64,000 nt of DNA from Erythroxylum novogranatense (taxonomy: Eukaryota > Streptophyta > Magnoliopsida > Malpighiales > Erythroxylaceae), in NCBI GenBank assembly GCA_029891385.1, contig CM057224.1:33175005-33239004 (forward strand), written 5' to 3'. The position numbers were made by a program, and so were the translations under genes. The notes beneath the pieces are model-generated. The model searched no databases and was not told the DNA's origin. It was given only the letters and a program-made list of their open reading frames with translations. Shown piece by piece: positions 1-11,150 of this stretch (position 1 is its first letter; each line of letters opens with the position of its first letter).

Positions 1-363
1 TTTTTCGATTTCTTCTCAGATTTTCCGATCTTTTTAGTCCATATATATGTACTTAGTTAACGATCTTTCGATGTTTTTTTCTGTTGTTTTTCTTATTTTG
101 GGTCGATCTAGACCTTTCTACTGAGAATAGTTGTTTCTATTTTTTTTTGGCTTAATCCCTTTTTTGTTTGTTGAGAATATAGTCGCAATCATGGAGAGAG
201 TGGAGAGGAGAACGAGATCGTGAGAGAGCTCTTCGCCATAACCCCATTTGACAAAGATCAGTTTGTTTGTTCATTCGATCTATACCGAGTTGCTTTCGCT
301 TTCCTTCGATTGCTTTTTCTTCTTTGTCGTTAGTTTCTTCGCTCTTCTGGTGAGGTTTGTTTT
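1..363. other. T-rich non-coding flank
   Basis: Strongly T-rich sequence without a convincing reading frame. Its composition resembles a plant 5' UTR or intron. It leads directly into the calmodulin exon fragment at 364, but the usual calmodulin N-terminus (MADQLTDD) is not found upstream. I see no clear promoter or transcript boundary. Confidence 0.4.
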
Positions 364-417
364 GATCGGATCTCGAGTTCAAGGAAGCTTTCAAATTGTT
401 CAACAAGGACTACGATG
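364..417 (+). pseudogene. Calmodulin exon 1 fragment, frameshifted
   Basis: From 375 the + strand reads EFKEAFKLFNKDYD plus the first base of a Gly codon, then GT. This matches the first EF-hand of plant calmodulin (EFKEAFSLFDKDGDG), including the known plant intron position inside that Gly codon. Upstream, 364-374 matches the codons for DQIS but one base is missing in the Ser codon, so the frame breaks. Calmodulin is a cytosolic and nuclear calcium sensor with four EF-hands. Only part of one is here, and its calcium loop is altered (Asp to Asn at the first ligand position, Gly to Tyr at the fourth). I did not find later calmodulin exons downstream. It is most likely a relic pseudogene or a fragment carried by a transposon. 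A diverged calmodulin-like gene extending to the left is possible but less likely. Confidence 0.55.
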
Positions 418-710
418 GTTTGTTTCTTTCCTTTCTCCTCATACATGTATATGTTTTATTTATGTGCTTCACGAGTCCGTATGACGTCATAGATCCGTCT
501 TTATCCTTTTCTTTTCAAATCATCAAATTAAGTGTCCTATTTGTGCTTTTGTGCTTTTCACGATCTCTATGCTTTTATTGTGTTTGGTTAATATTGAGCT
601 TCGAGTTGAATAGCCTTAGCTACACATTCTGACAAAGCCATGACTTTGTTACTTGTTAGTTACATGATTCAAATTGTTTGGGACTTTTCGTAGAGAAATA
701 GTTGTTTGAA

Positions 711-784
711 TATATTATTGTTATGTTTGAATCACCAATTTCAAGTATCGCAATCGAAAGTGATTCAAACATAACAATAATATA
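711..784. repeat. Perfect 25-bp inverted repeat, 24-nt loop
   Basis: Left arm 711-735 and right arm 760-784 are exact reverse complements over 25 bp, separated by a 24-nt loop. RNA from either strand would fold into a short perfect hairpin. It could be a foldback, a MITE remnant or a small-RNA-like precursor. The sequence alone does not decide which. Confidence 0.85.
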
Positions 785-1116
785 CACAAAGGATTTTTTG
801 TCAAGTATCCGTTTGCAGGTATTAGTATTCCTTTAGATAATGTTTCATCCGTGTGTGTGTGCACGCTTGTTATTTCCTATAGATAAATGCTCATTAGCAA
901 ATTCATCTAGTTCTTGTTATTCATTCTCGAGCCATCCTTTACAAGAATATTTGTCAAGTTTATTCACTCGCTTATGTATCCAGCTTGTTGAAGATAAAGT
1001 TGCATATGCTCTTTCTCAAGGCTCAAGGTGATTGTCAGATTGGGAGACACTAGAGCAGTAGAGAATCAGATCCACAATGGCCGCTTGTTGCTGCCGTAGA
1101 TGGTTGATTAAATGAT

Positions 1117-1209
1117 CTCGCCAAGAAATGCCAAGCTACACAAATTATCGAGCGATCGATACAACAGATGACCATATCGGGACAAATTTTAAACCAAGAT
1201 CACGCCAAG
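1117..1209 (+). other. Exon-like open stretch ending in a splice donor
   Basis: Frame 1117-1209 is open for 31 codons (begins LAKKCQATQIIERSIQQM) and ends exactly at a strong donor, AAG|GTAAGT, at 1210. Base composition here is less T-rich than its surroundings. I do not recognise the peptide. It may be an exon of an unrecognised or dead gene, or chance. Confidence 0.25.
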
Positions 1210-3117
1210 GTAAGTGGATAGTTTGTTGGTTTCGCTTTCCAACATTTATGACTTTGGACTCAATTTAACTCTTTATGATTCTTCACCTTTTACATCTGCT
1301 TTTATCCGCTGATTTAACCAACTGCCTTTGTATCTCGTGATTTTATTAAATGAAGTGTGATAGTTGTTGAGATATAAATGAAGTCCGACAAAGATATTGG
1401 CTTTAAGGTTGTACAAAGGAAGGTTTTTGACTGTTTTAAGGTTGTACAAAGCATTTAACTCTAGCATTTAACTCCACTTGTTAAATCACAACTGCCCACT
1501 GTTTGTTTTTCACTTATAAAAAGCTAACACAACTGCTGATTCTTTACCGATTCCTGGTGGGTTCACTTGGATTTTAACTTCAAAGAGTGGTTTGCTGTTT
1601 TCTTTAATGCCAATGCTGTCTTTCTTTGTTTTCATTTGTAAGTTTTGTTTTTCCTATGTTCTGTCATCCTTCACTTCTATTCCTACTCGATCGCTTTTTC
1701 CGTTTTGTATGTCAGGGTTTTGTGCTTTTTTTAGTAAACGAAGATATGACATTAGATTCTTTGCTTGCTTAGAGATACTATGTTTGTGAAGCTTTTCGCT
1801 TTCTAGTAGGTAAATCTTGCTACTCATTTTCTATTTCATTGTACTTGATTTTTGTTCAAGATTACCTGGCCGAATCTCCTTTTAAAGTTTGAAACATATG
1901 TGGAGCTTTAATCAAGGTGCAAATATATATGACTTGTGTTTTTTGTGGATTATGGTGCTCAGGTTATTGGTGGCCCAAGATATACAGTTGATAATTTTTG
2001 GTTCTGAATTAGTGTGAAGACCTTGGGTGGAGTGGTAAGGATTACAACTCAGGATTTGTATTTTTTTGATATTGAAATGTCCCTTACTAATATAAAGAGT
2101 ATTGTATGGCATAAAACAAACAGTATTGTATGCATTCTTATTCAGCTTATTTTTGTGTTTTTTTTCAACTTTGTTAGCTTTTATTTTTAGTAACTCCATG
2201 TTTTCCTTATGCTACCACTAGTACAAATCAGATGGATATCGATAACTATTTTTATTTGCACGAGTTAGTATGATAAACGTTGAAATTCATTTATTAATAT
2301 ATAAATTAAAAAGAGAATTGAAAGTAAAAGAGTTAGCTTGTTTTAGACTATGGAAGATGGACTACTAATGAGTTTTAAAGGTACTTTACAAGATTGCAAA
2401 AGTTTTCAAAATAATTTCAGCTTGACAAATGACAACATAAAACAACAAGAATGACAACAGCTCTTTATATACAAAAAGTTTTCGTTGTTTTCATTTATAT
2501 ATATATACACAAGATAAAACAATAGTAAGGGATATAAGCCAAGTGAGGGATAGTAAATGACAACAAAGATTGCATAAATGAGATTTTTAAAACCAAGATC
2601 GATAAAACAAGTATGTGTATATTCATTATAGATAAATTAATAACATGATTTTACATATATATAATGTCAGATCACATAAAACAAATGGATAATTACCATA
2701 TAATTTCTTGTTGATATTTCATTTTGTTTTATATGGTTTGATTAATTTTGTATCATTGATATTAATGTTCAATCTTTAATTTATATACGTAGAATACTTA
2801 TATTTTAATCTTTAATTTAGTTTAATATTTGAGTTTAATTGATCATGCTACCAAAATTGATTGTTTAATTTTAAATTTTAAATTTTATTTTTAATTTTTA
2901 TAATATTATGTTATTATTTAATAATTATTTGGTTAAATAAAAGATATTACAATAAAATTTGATGCAATTTTTGAATAATATTCACAAGTTAAATGATATT
3001 ACAATAAAAGTATTTATATAATTATTTTATTGAAATATTCTAATTGTTAACCATTATAATAACTCAATAGTGAATCCAATTGTAAATTAGTCAATAAGTA
3101 CATAACTTTTTCTAATC
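1210..3117. other. AT-rich region, no gene seen
   Basis: T-rich to about 2200, then very AT-rich (2250-3117). No reading frame, RNA gene or terminal repeat could be supported. The left end of the Harbinger element should lie in or near the right part of this interval, but no terminal inverted repeat matching the one near 6391 was found. Confidence 0.5.
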
Positions 3118-3129
3118 TTGTATGATTAG

Positions 3130-4287
3130 ATGGCATCATCTCAAAAAGAAACAAAGGAGAAAGTAAAGGAGGAAATGATATAGGTAGAGTTCACAATAAA
3201 AGAAATACTTCTTCTTTTTGTGACCTTTGTAACCAATATATTCAAAGGAGTAAGTGGAAAACATGGTGGAGTTATTTGTCAAAGGATACCATGGAAGAAG
3301 GTAGAGGAAGAATTTCACAAAGCAACCAACTTACAATGGATAAAACTAAGCTTAAAAATAAGTTCTATCGATGAGAACTAGATGGAGTCTTTGGAAACAA
3401 ATGAAAGGAAAAGAAACAAGATTAGGATGGGATTATGACAAAGGAACAATTATCGCTAATGAGGAGTGGTGGACTTTGAAGATTAAGGTTATCCCTTATC
3501 TCCAATTTAAATTAATTTCCTTTACTTTAATAATAAATATCTAGTTAAAATAAGTTATTTAATTTTTTGTAGAGAACATCAATTTTAAAACATTTAAAGA
3601 GGAAGGGCTTGAACTTGAGCTTGAATATAAGTTGGATCAACTTTTTGGATGTTTGGCTCGAGGAGAGACTACATTTTGTCCTGTGGCTGACCCTCCACAA
3701 AGACAACGAGAAGTTGACGAAGTATATATTCCTTCTCCAGCTACTAGTCATAATGCTCATCATCAACATGAAAATGTAGATGAGACTAGTGGTCTCAACA
3801 ATTGGGAAGAAGTGTGAGAGAATCTTCCCCACCCTCAAGCCACATATGATGAAGGGACCGAGAGAAGAAGATGCAAAGAGTTTTAGAGGGTGATAGTACA
3901 CAAAGTAATAAGAGTGCAAGAACCGATTCATCTAAAAGACAGAAAATCAGCAGAATATATGAGAGGCTTGATGGTGTGATACAATTGATCAAGGGAGGCA
4001 GAGGAAACAACGGAGATGAATAGATCAATGACGAAAATGATGGATATGATGAATATTGGTACATCACAAAATACTAGTGCTGGTACGTCACACCATGATA
4101 TTACGAATGCTTTGGGAAAATTATGTACTTTGCCTGATTTAGAGACTGGTACTCCTGAATTTTATTTTGCTTGCATGTTGATTGAAGATCCGCAAAAAAG
4201 GACCATTTTTTGGGGTTTACCAGATGATGAAAAGAGGGTTGAATACATAAAGTTTATGTATGAGTATGACAGACAAAAAAAACATTA
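3130..4287 (+). pseudogene. Harbinger ORF1, Myb/SANT-like DNA-binding protein
   Basis: In PIF/Harbinger elements this protein binds DNA and recruits the transposase. Pieces of the Myb_DNA-bind_3 (SANT-like) domain are readable across several frames: WKKVEEEFHKAT near 3290, LKNKF near 3352, then SLWKQMKGKETRLGWDYDKG and EEWWTLKIK between 3385 and 3490. The acidic C-terminal part (3600-3820) and a final tail ending IKFMYEYDRQKKH at 4287 also fit. An ATG at 3130 (MASSQKET) is a plausible original start, but the frame stops 18 codons later. Several frameshifts and a probable intron at about 3490-3570 separate the blocks. It is not functional as it stands. Confidence 0.7.
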
Positions 4288-4575
4288 AACATAACTTCTA
4301 TCAATACATTTCATGTTTAGTTTATTATTTTTATTATTTGTGCACCTATGTTTACTCGCTATATTATTTATTTCTTTATATGTTGACATATAAGTGTGTT
4401 ATTTATTTACAATATAATCTACATATTGATCTCAGAGGTATGGATGATAATGTTATGAAAATTATGCAACTTCGCAAATGAAGCAATTGTTGGATAATGA
4501 GACCAATTTTGGGATCCGATGACTCAGCAAAGGGATATATGAGTGTGTATTTTTTGACCACATATACAAGGAACC

Positions 4576-5830
4576 ATGCATGACTTCCTATCAAACAGAG
4601 AATTATGGATGAATGAATTATTGAATGGTCATGAAAAAGATGTTTTAATGCATCGAGGATGAATCAAAATACATTTCTTCAATTATGTATTGTTTTAGAA
4701 AACAATTATGGTTCGAGACCTTCGATAGATGTCTATTTTAGAGAAAGTTGGTTTATTCGTACGCCCTCAAGAAAAGTTCCTCTAATAGAGATACCCAAGA
4801 GCGCTTTCAACGCTCGTGAAACTGTTAGTAGAGTTTTTAAAGAAGTCTTGATCGCATGGATGCATTTTCGCGGATATACTGCACTAAAAGATCCCGAATT
4901 TAAGGACACTCCACCACAAATTGCCAATGATGTTAGATATATGCCATATTTTAAGGTATTTGAATATGTTCTTCCTCCCCTTTCATTATATTTTTCATTA
5001 AAAAAAGTTGTTTTTATCATCTTACGATTATTTTTATATTAGATTGCATTGAGCTATTGATGGTACACATATAGCGGTAGTTGTTGCAGAAGAGGATCAA
5101 ATGAGATATAGAGGACTAAAGGAATAACAACAACAAATGTATTGGCAGATGTGACTTTAACTTACTATTTACATACGCTTTAGCTGGTCAGAAGGATCAA
5201 CAGACGATTCTCGTATTTTCCTTGATACAATCGGTAATTCGAGACTTAAATTTCCAAAACCACCGACAGGTAATTTTAAGATTTGTAGGATTTGCTATTA
5301 ATGATTTTGATTTTTTATGATATCATTTATACTAATTATACTTATATGAAAATTCAGGAAAATATTACTTGGTTGATAAAGGCTACCCAGAAAGAGAAGG
5401 ATATTTGACACCTTACCCAAAGACAAGATATCATCAATCAGAGTTTCGTGGTACAAATCCAAGAGGATCTCGAGAAGTTTTTAACCGAGCTCATTCATCA
5501 TTGAGAAGTTGTATCGAGAGGGCTTTTGGTGTTCTTAAGGCTCGATGGAAGATATTGGAGAAAATGCCTAAGTATTCATTAATGGATCAAAATAGAATAA
5601 TTTAGTGCTTTATGCTGTATAACTATATTAGAAGAAGTACACTCATGCAATCTTGGCTTTTACCATCATCGATCAAGATTCTGAATTTATACCCCGTATG
5701 TATTTCAAGATGTTGAAGTTAACTCTATACAAGAAGACATCGAGGAGCAAAGAACTCGGAGATGACAACTATTCGAATAATATCAAGGCCTAGTTTAATG
5801 GCGCCTAGACGTCGTTCTTAAATTGTTATA
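4576..5830 (+). pseudogene. Harbinger transposase (ALP1-like, DDE_Tnp_4)
   Basis: Likely start at 4576 (MHDFLSNRELW). The helix-turn-helix region follows, with the motif ARETVSRVFKEVL near 4810. An intron fits at 4956-5042 (AAG|GTATTT ... TATTAG). After it, IDGTHIAVVVAEEDQ at about 5056 carries the first catalytic Asp, reached only through a one-base frameshift. Next come matches to the middle of the DDE domain (5160-5270), a second intron-like gap (5272-5358), and a long open C-terminal block with KYYLVDKGYP (second Asp) and RSCIERAFGVLKARW (catalytic Glu) up to 5605. Decayed homology runs on to about 5830. The catalytic triad is recognisable, but stops and frameshifts make this a pseudogene. 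Confidence 0.8.
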
Positions 5831-5933
5831 AACTTTTACTTTAAATGATATATGTTTATTTTTTTCGCTTCTATTTGATATGTGTTGTTAAACTTAAACT
5901 TTATTTGGATTCTTATATTTTATGTTTAGATGT

Positions 5934-5987
5934 ATCACCATCACCATCACCATCACCATCGCCATTATTATTATTATTGTTGTTGTC

Positions 5988-6050
<63 letters not shown>

Positions 6051-6130
6051 TCTTTATTATTATTAGTATAATAATAATAATAATAATAAAGAATAATAAA
6101 AGTACTAATACTATTATTATTATTATTATT
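5934..6130. repeat. Microsatellite mosaic with hairpin
   Basis: Consecutive trinucleotide and hexanucleotide tracts: CACCAT (5934-5962), ATT, GTT/CAA, then AAT (6018-6049). These are followed by an inverted pair (TTCTTTATTATTATTA against TAATAATAATAAAGAA, about 6050-6093) and a final ATT run. It lies between the transposase end and the Harbinger 3' end. Confidence 0.85.
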
Positions 6131-6390
6131 TCTATGTTTTTATTAGAGTTATAAACTTAATTTTGTAAAATTAAATATCTAAAATCTAAATTTTTATAAG
6201 AATATTCATTGACATACTAAAATATATAATATTCATATTCTTATATTTTTTAAAGTCATGTCCTTATAAGTCATTTTACACTTAAACAAATTGATTCTAA
6301 ATACTAATTTTACCAAACATCTTTAACAAATAACTAATGCAATCCATTGTCAAACCAATGATATAATCACTATCACCATCACCTATCACT

Positions 6391-6411
6391 ATCACCAATG
6401 CCAAACAGGCC
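6391..6411 (-). repeat. Candidate Harbinger 3' terminal inverted repeat
   Basis: The outward reading starts GGCCTGTTTGGCATTGG, which fits the GGSCTGTTTGG type of plant PIF/Harbinger termini. It is preceded inward by ATCACTATCACC-like subterminal repeats (6361-6395). The matching left terminus was not found. Confidence 0.5.
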
Positions 6412-8213
6412 AAAATGTTCGTAATGCTTTACATTTAGACATAATAATTGATGGCCTTTATCAGTTAAATGTTGACATGTCATTCTTTTTTTTTTGCTAA
6501 CATGACATTTTTTAAAATTTTATTAAAGTGGGACTTATAGTGATAACGTGGATTTTCTTAGTTAAAATAGAAATGAATCTTATGGGAGGTTAAACAATGT
6601 GTGTTTGGGAGTCTGAAGTTAAATGCAAATAGTGCATTTGGGTGTCTGCCCACTTCTATTTAAACGTTATATTTGAAACTCTTCCCTTCCCCAATACCCA
6701 TCGTCTTGACCTAACACGCACCTTTTTAAAGCAACAAATGCAATGTTCTTCCTTCTCCCTCAATCCTTAATTTTCTTTATATTCTTCTTCAAAAAATTTC
6801 AATTATATCAGTTTTAGCCCCACCTATTTATTCTTCAAACGATTTCAGACTTCCCTAAATCCCTAATTATTTCTCCCATACATCGTTTCTAACGTTAGAA
6901 GAAACTCACACTCTCTTTGGGTTTCTAAGCAAGAAGTCAACAATTCATCGTGGGAGGTCCATTGTTATCTGAATTTTATGTTTTTATATATGTGGTCCCC
7001 TAAATTTGCTTGTTTGTGCTTGTTTGTTTATGATTGTATTTTGTGGTCTCCAATGCTTGTTAAGGTATTGCATGTATGTTGTGGTCCTCTATGCATAGAT
7101 TTATTTGCGAAGATTGGATGTTAGCAGTGAATGTGTTGGTTTTCTCCACATTTAGAAAGATGATACTTTTTCGTCTCTCTTGAACATTTCTAGTTAATTT
7201 TTTATTTTCTCTAGTCTCAACCAATACATGTTAATGTACTCTTCAATATTATGTATATATTATTTCAATGCAAACAACATCTCTTCAGGGAAGAAAATGT
7301 ACTTCTCTATTTTTAAAGTTTTGAGAATTGGATGTAGACATTCCTATGCCAATTTATATCTCCTTCAGTCCAATTATTAAATGTTTAAATCAATTAATGA
7401 ATAACAGATGCATAAGCTATTGCAGATAGATTAGAAATGTAAAAGGTTGTTGATTTAATAAGTTAAAACAATTACATTAGCTAGAATAGTTCAGTTACAT
7501 GATAATCTATTAGTCCTTTTAACATAGTTATTCTATTGATTGATACATTAAAGTGCTTTTGTTGACAATAATAATATGGCACTAGAGAAATAGAAATTGA
7601 ATCTATGGAAAAAAGAACTCCACGCAGATAATTTCACACACAAAAAATCTTAACTCATAACTATTGGCTCAATATTCATTGCATCAAGTAAACAACCATA
7701 AGTAAAAAAGCATATCAACTGTTCAAAAAGAGATGATTTATGATTTCACTTTACTATTTTGGCCTATGAAACTTGGGAAACAATTACATGAAATAACAAG
7801 ATTAACACAATCATGTCAACATACTCTGAAATTAGTTTTGAGAGTTGGATGTAGACAAATATTCCCTTTAGTGTTCCAATTTTTGCATTAAGAAATGGTT
7901 AGAATGCTTGATGGAATAGTATCATGTTATGATGCATGATTACTAGTTCAAGTTTATTTATGATGCATGATTATTAGTTTAAGTTTATGGGGATTATTTT
8001 ATCAACTTTGAAATCTTTAAGTGTTTATGTTATCCTCTAATTATAAGTTGGCACTCCAAGCTTTCATAATTGTACATGTAGTATCCATTATATTCTTGAT
8101 AATATCATTAAAATCTACACTTTTTGGTGATCAACTTGCCTTTAGATATTTGTTTGCAATCTCTAATGCATGAAATATTATAGTTTTCATTTGTGATCTA
8201 ATTTATGTTTTGG
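6412..8213. other. AT-rich region upstream of MULE coding sequence
   Basis: No reading frame of note. The part from about 6700 to 8213 may hold the promoter, leader and introns of the MULE that starts to be recognisable at 8214. I found no terminal inverted repeat to prove this. Nothing else supportable is seen. Confidence 0.4.
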
Positions 8214-9719
8214 TCATTGTGGTCGAAAGTTTGTTGCAAAGTTGAATTTGAAACATGTTGATGGGGAATCAAGTATTTTTGATAAAGTAGACCTTGCTTA
8301 TGTTAGATATAGGCAAATATATGAGATGAGAAATGAGTTAGGATATCCTCAAGTGTATAAGGTCCATTACAAGGTACCTGGTTTTGAATTTAGTAAGTCT
8401 TTGAGATTGATTGAATCAATCAAAAGTTCTCTAAGGCTCATCAATCTGATGAAAATCCACCAAATGATTAATGTTTATGTAACTTATATATTAGACTCCC
8501 CATCATTTGTACCTGAGATGTTGTCTATATCTGGAAGAGAGGATGGAGATAGTGAGGGCGAGGAGGGAAGTTGTGGAGCTAGCAAAAGAGTTAGTGAAGG
8601 AGTTGATGAATGAGTTGACAAAGGAGTTAGTGAAGGACTTGATGAAGAGGTAGACGATTATGACCATTATAAGGGTTTTTATACAAGCCGAGGTTTCCAA
8701 TGACCACCAATCAGTTGAAATTGAGTCAATTGATTTTGGTAGTTTTATTGATAGTTATGAATATCCAAGCAGAGAAGAGCTGGTGAACAATTATGAACAC
8801 CTAGTAGTATTAGGCATAATCCAACTGATGTGGGAAGAGTAGATTGGAGATTGGGGATAGAGTGTGGATCAGAAAAAGAATTTTGAGATTTTGTTGTGGA
8901 TTATGTAGTTCATACAGGATACAACATGAAGTTTAAAAAAAGTGAAAGTCATATGATTAGAGTGAGATGCATCAAGGGATGCCCATATAAGTTGTAGGTC
9001 ATTTGTATTAAGAATGAATGGTCCTTCAAAGTGGTGACATACAATCCTACGGATAGTTATTTTACGAGCAACAAACCTAAATTGGTTTCAGCTAAGTTCC
9101 TAGTGATAAATTTTAAGGAAAGAATATTTGACAAGCTTAGAATCTCAACAACGAAGATGGTTGAAGAATGCAAAAAAAGCTCAATGTATTTTTCAACTCA
9201 AGTATGTGTAGAGTTGCAAATATGAGATTGAGAAAAGAAAGGGCGAGTGATTATGTGAATGAATATGTCAAGCTACAAGGATATGTTTGTGAGATGAGGA
9301 TTAGTAATCCTGGATCAACAATTGAGTTAAAGCTAAGCAGGAATGAAGAAACTAGTTTGTTATAGGTATGTAAATCATCAACAACGATATTTATTTTTTT
9401 ATTTATTCATTTATTCACGCATCTTTATCTCTTTGTGTTATTCAAAAGAATTTACATTTGCTTTAACGCTATGAAAGAGGATGGAGGTATTTGAGGCCAA
9501 TTTTTGGTATTGATGGTTGCTTTTTGAAGACTAAATTATAGAGTTAGCTATTGAGTGCAATTAGGAAGGATGGTGATAGAGGGATGTATCCGTTGGCTTG
9601 GGCTATTATGGAGGTATAGAATACTGATTCTTGGACATGGTTTATGAGTTTGTTAGCTTCGGACTTGAAATTAGATAGTGGTGAAAGATTTACAATAGTA
9701 TCATATATATAAAAGGTAT
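8214..9719 (+). pseudogene. Mutator-like (MULE) transposase, decayed and truncated
   Basis: Three domains of a plant MuDR/MULE transposase are readable in order. The N-terminal PB1-like plant mobile domain starts at 8214 (HCGRKFVAKLNLKHVDG) and runs to about 8520, followed by an acidic Glu/Ser linker. The MuDR DNA-binding domain (about 8840-9240) contains FVVDYV, RVRCIKGCPYKL and a frameshift near 9190. The DDE transposase core begins after an apparent intron at 9366-9440 with KRIYICFNAMKE and GIDGCFLKTKL (first Asp) near 9495, then WTWFMSLLASDLKLDSGERF near 9635. The gene then enters an intron-like sequence at about 9714 and stops where the Gypsy LTR begins (about 9809), so the catalytic C-terminal half is missing. 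In-frame stops are present. The Gypsy probably inserted into this gene. Confidence 0.8.
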
Positions 9720-9808
9720 TTTTCTCTTCATTGATTAATAGTTTATTATTATACAAATTTTACATTGACTGAATCCTTTATATTGTTATAAGGATCGATT
9801 AGGATAGT

Positions 9809-10384
9809 TGATGCGAAGCCCCAAGACTAAAGAACACAAAACCCCTTAAACACACACTTTGGATAGAACATGAACAAGACGAAATTCCTAACCCTAATGA
9901 ACCCCTAATTAATTATATGAAAGGAAACAAATATAATAAGGTTGATTTGAAAGCAAGAATAGAAATTTGCCACAAATGTTTACTTTGATAAGAATTATAT
10001 TCTTGATGTAGAAGAAAACAAGAAATTCTCCCTTATAGAATTCAATATTTAACCAATCTAACCCTAAACAATGTTTATTATGATGTATTTATACCCCTTG
10101 AAAAGAAAGAAACCCTAACTACTTAAAAGGCCTTTAAACATGGGCCTTTCACTAAAATAATTAAAGCCCAAACTAATATTTCTAAAATACAACCTATTAA
10201 ACCTAAAAGATTTAAACAAGCCCAAGACACAAGTAATGGGCTGCCGAAAGTTATGCTTCTAATGTAAAAATAAATAATTGAATAAGAATAAAATTCATTT
10301 TGCACATTCTGCCTAACTTGATTAGTTATAATGCCATTGACCCTCATTATCTCTTAAGATTCCATACTATATATAATTCGACCA
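9809..10384 (-). repeat. Gypsy 3' LTR and adjoining 3' non-coding sequence
   Basis: In minus orientation the sequence ends ...GGGGCTTCGCATCA at 9809, a typical LTR end, and carries a TATA box GTATAAATAC at about 10085-10094. The LTR 5' boundary is unclear. Pol-like sequence fades between 10250 and 10384. No second LTR is in the window for comparison, so the extent is approximate. Confidence 0.5.
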
Positions 10385-10745
10385 TGTAAGATTGAAGTGC
10401 TTTTTTGAACTTCTTAGCTCTTGATCTTGTTATTGATCCCTCCTTACTACCTTATCTTTAGCTCCATATCTCTTACAAAGTACCATGGTTGTGCTCGCAT
10501 CATCCCCTTCTTCTTTTTCTGCAAAAGGATTTGTCCTCGAATCTGAATCAAAGTCAAAAGGAGATAAGTTAGAAACATTAAAAGTAGAACTAACATTATA
10601 CATACTAGCAAGTCTATCTTGTATGCATTGTCATTGATGCGTTCCAACATTTGGAATGATCCATCATCCCTTGCATCAAGTTTTGACTTCTTTCGCTATG
10701 GAAACCTTTATTTCGTATATGCACCCAAACCCAATCACCCTACAT
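10385..10745 (-). pseudogene. Gypsy pol C-terminal tail
   Basis: Minus-strand reading gives GDWVWVHIRNKGF near 10740, then MLERINDNAYKIDL near 10650. These are the conserved motifs after the integrase core in plant Ty3/Gypsy polyproteins (GDxVWVH...RF, and the KILxRINDNAYKxDLP block). A TNPF-like block and a basic RSKTKK-like end follow, decayed. No chromodomain is evident. It joins at about 10745 to a segment that normally lies before RT, so roughly the central two thirds of pol has been lost at this point. Confidence 0.7.
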
Positions 10746-11150
10746 AGTCACAAACACACTAGACAAACTTGGGTCAAGGTCAGTGTTAGTAAACAAAGCT
10801 TCCTTAAACTGAATCAAGATTAAATCTCTCTTGTCTAAATATGCATTCTTTAACTCTCTCTCTCTTGCATATAAACATGGTTATGTCTTAACTTTTTCAC
10901 TCCGCCCAATTTCTCTTTGCTCACTTTTCATATTCTTTTCTTTCTTTTCACTCACTAACTTCTTCTCTCTTGCATATCCCACTTTCTTTTACTCACTTGT
11001 GTAGTCACTCACCATTAGGCCTTTAATTTTATTATTTTCTCGTATGGCCTCTTTTCTCTCTTCTTTTTTTTTCACCTCACTACCTGAATCCTCGTTTGAT
11101 GATTGTTAAATTTTTAGTTGTTTAAGGCATGCTTATTTAGGTGATAAAGG
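10746..11150 (-). pseudogene. Gypsy protease-RT linker remnant
   Basis: Minus strand, about 10860-10750: LDKRDLILIQFKEALFTNTD, matching the stretch between protease and RT in this Gypsy type (KEVLFTNTDLDP...). Upstream of it (10860-11150) lies a CT-rich tract that reads as a Lys/Glu-rich, low-complexity linker on the minus strand. There are many stops. Confidence 0.6.

Larger units (their letters stand above)
3118..6411 (+). mobile_element. Decayed PIF/Harbinger DNA transposon
   Basis: The stretch contains, in the usual order, a Myb/SANT-like ORF1 and an ALP1-like DDE transposase with an intron, both broken. It ends in a sequence typical of PIF ends: 6391-6411 includes GCCAAACAGGCC, which reads outward as GGCCTGTTTGGC. 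The left end is not located, so the start given is only where recognisable coding begins. PIF/Harbinger elements need both proteins to move and normally make 3-bp TWA target duplications, which I could not confirm here. Confidence 0.75.
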
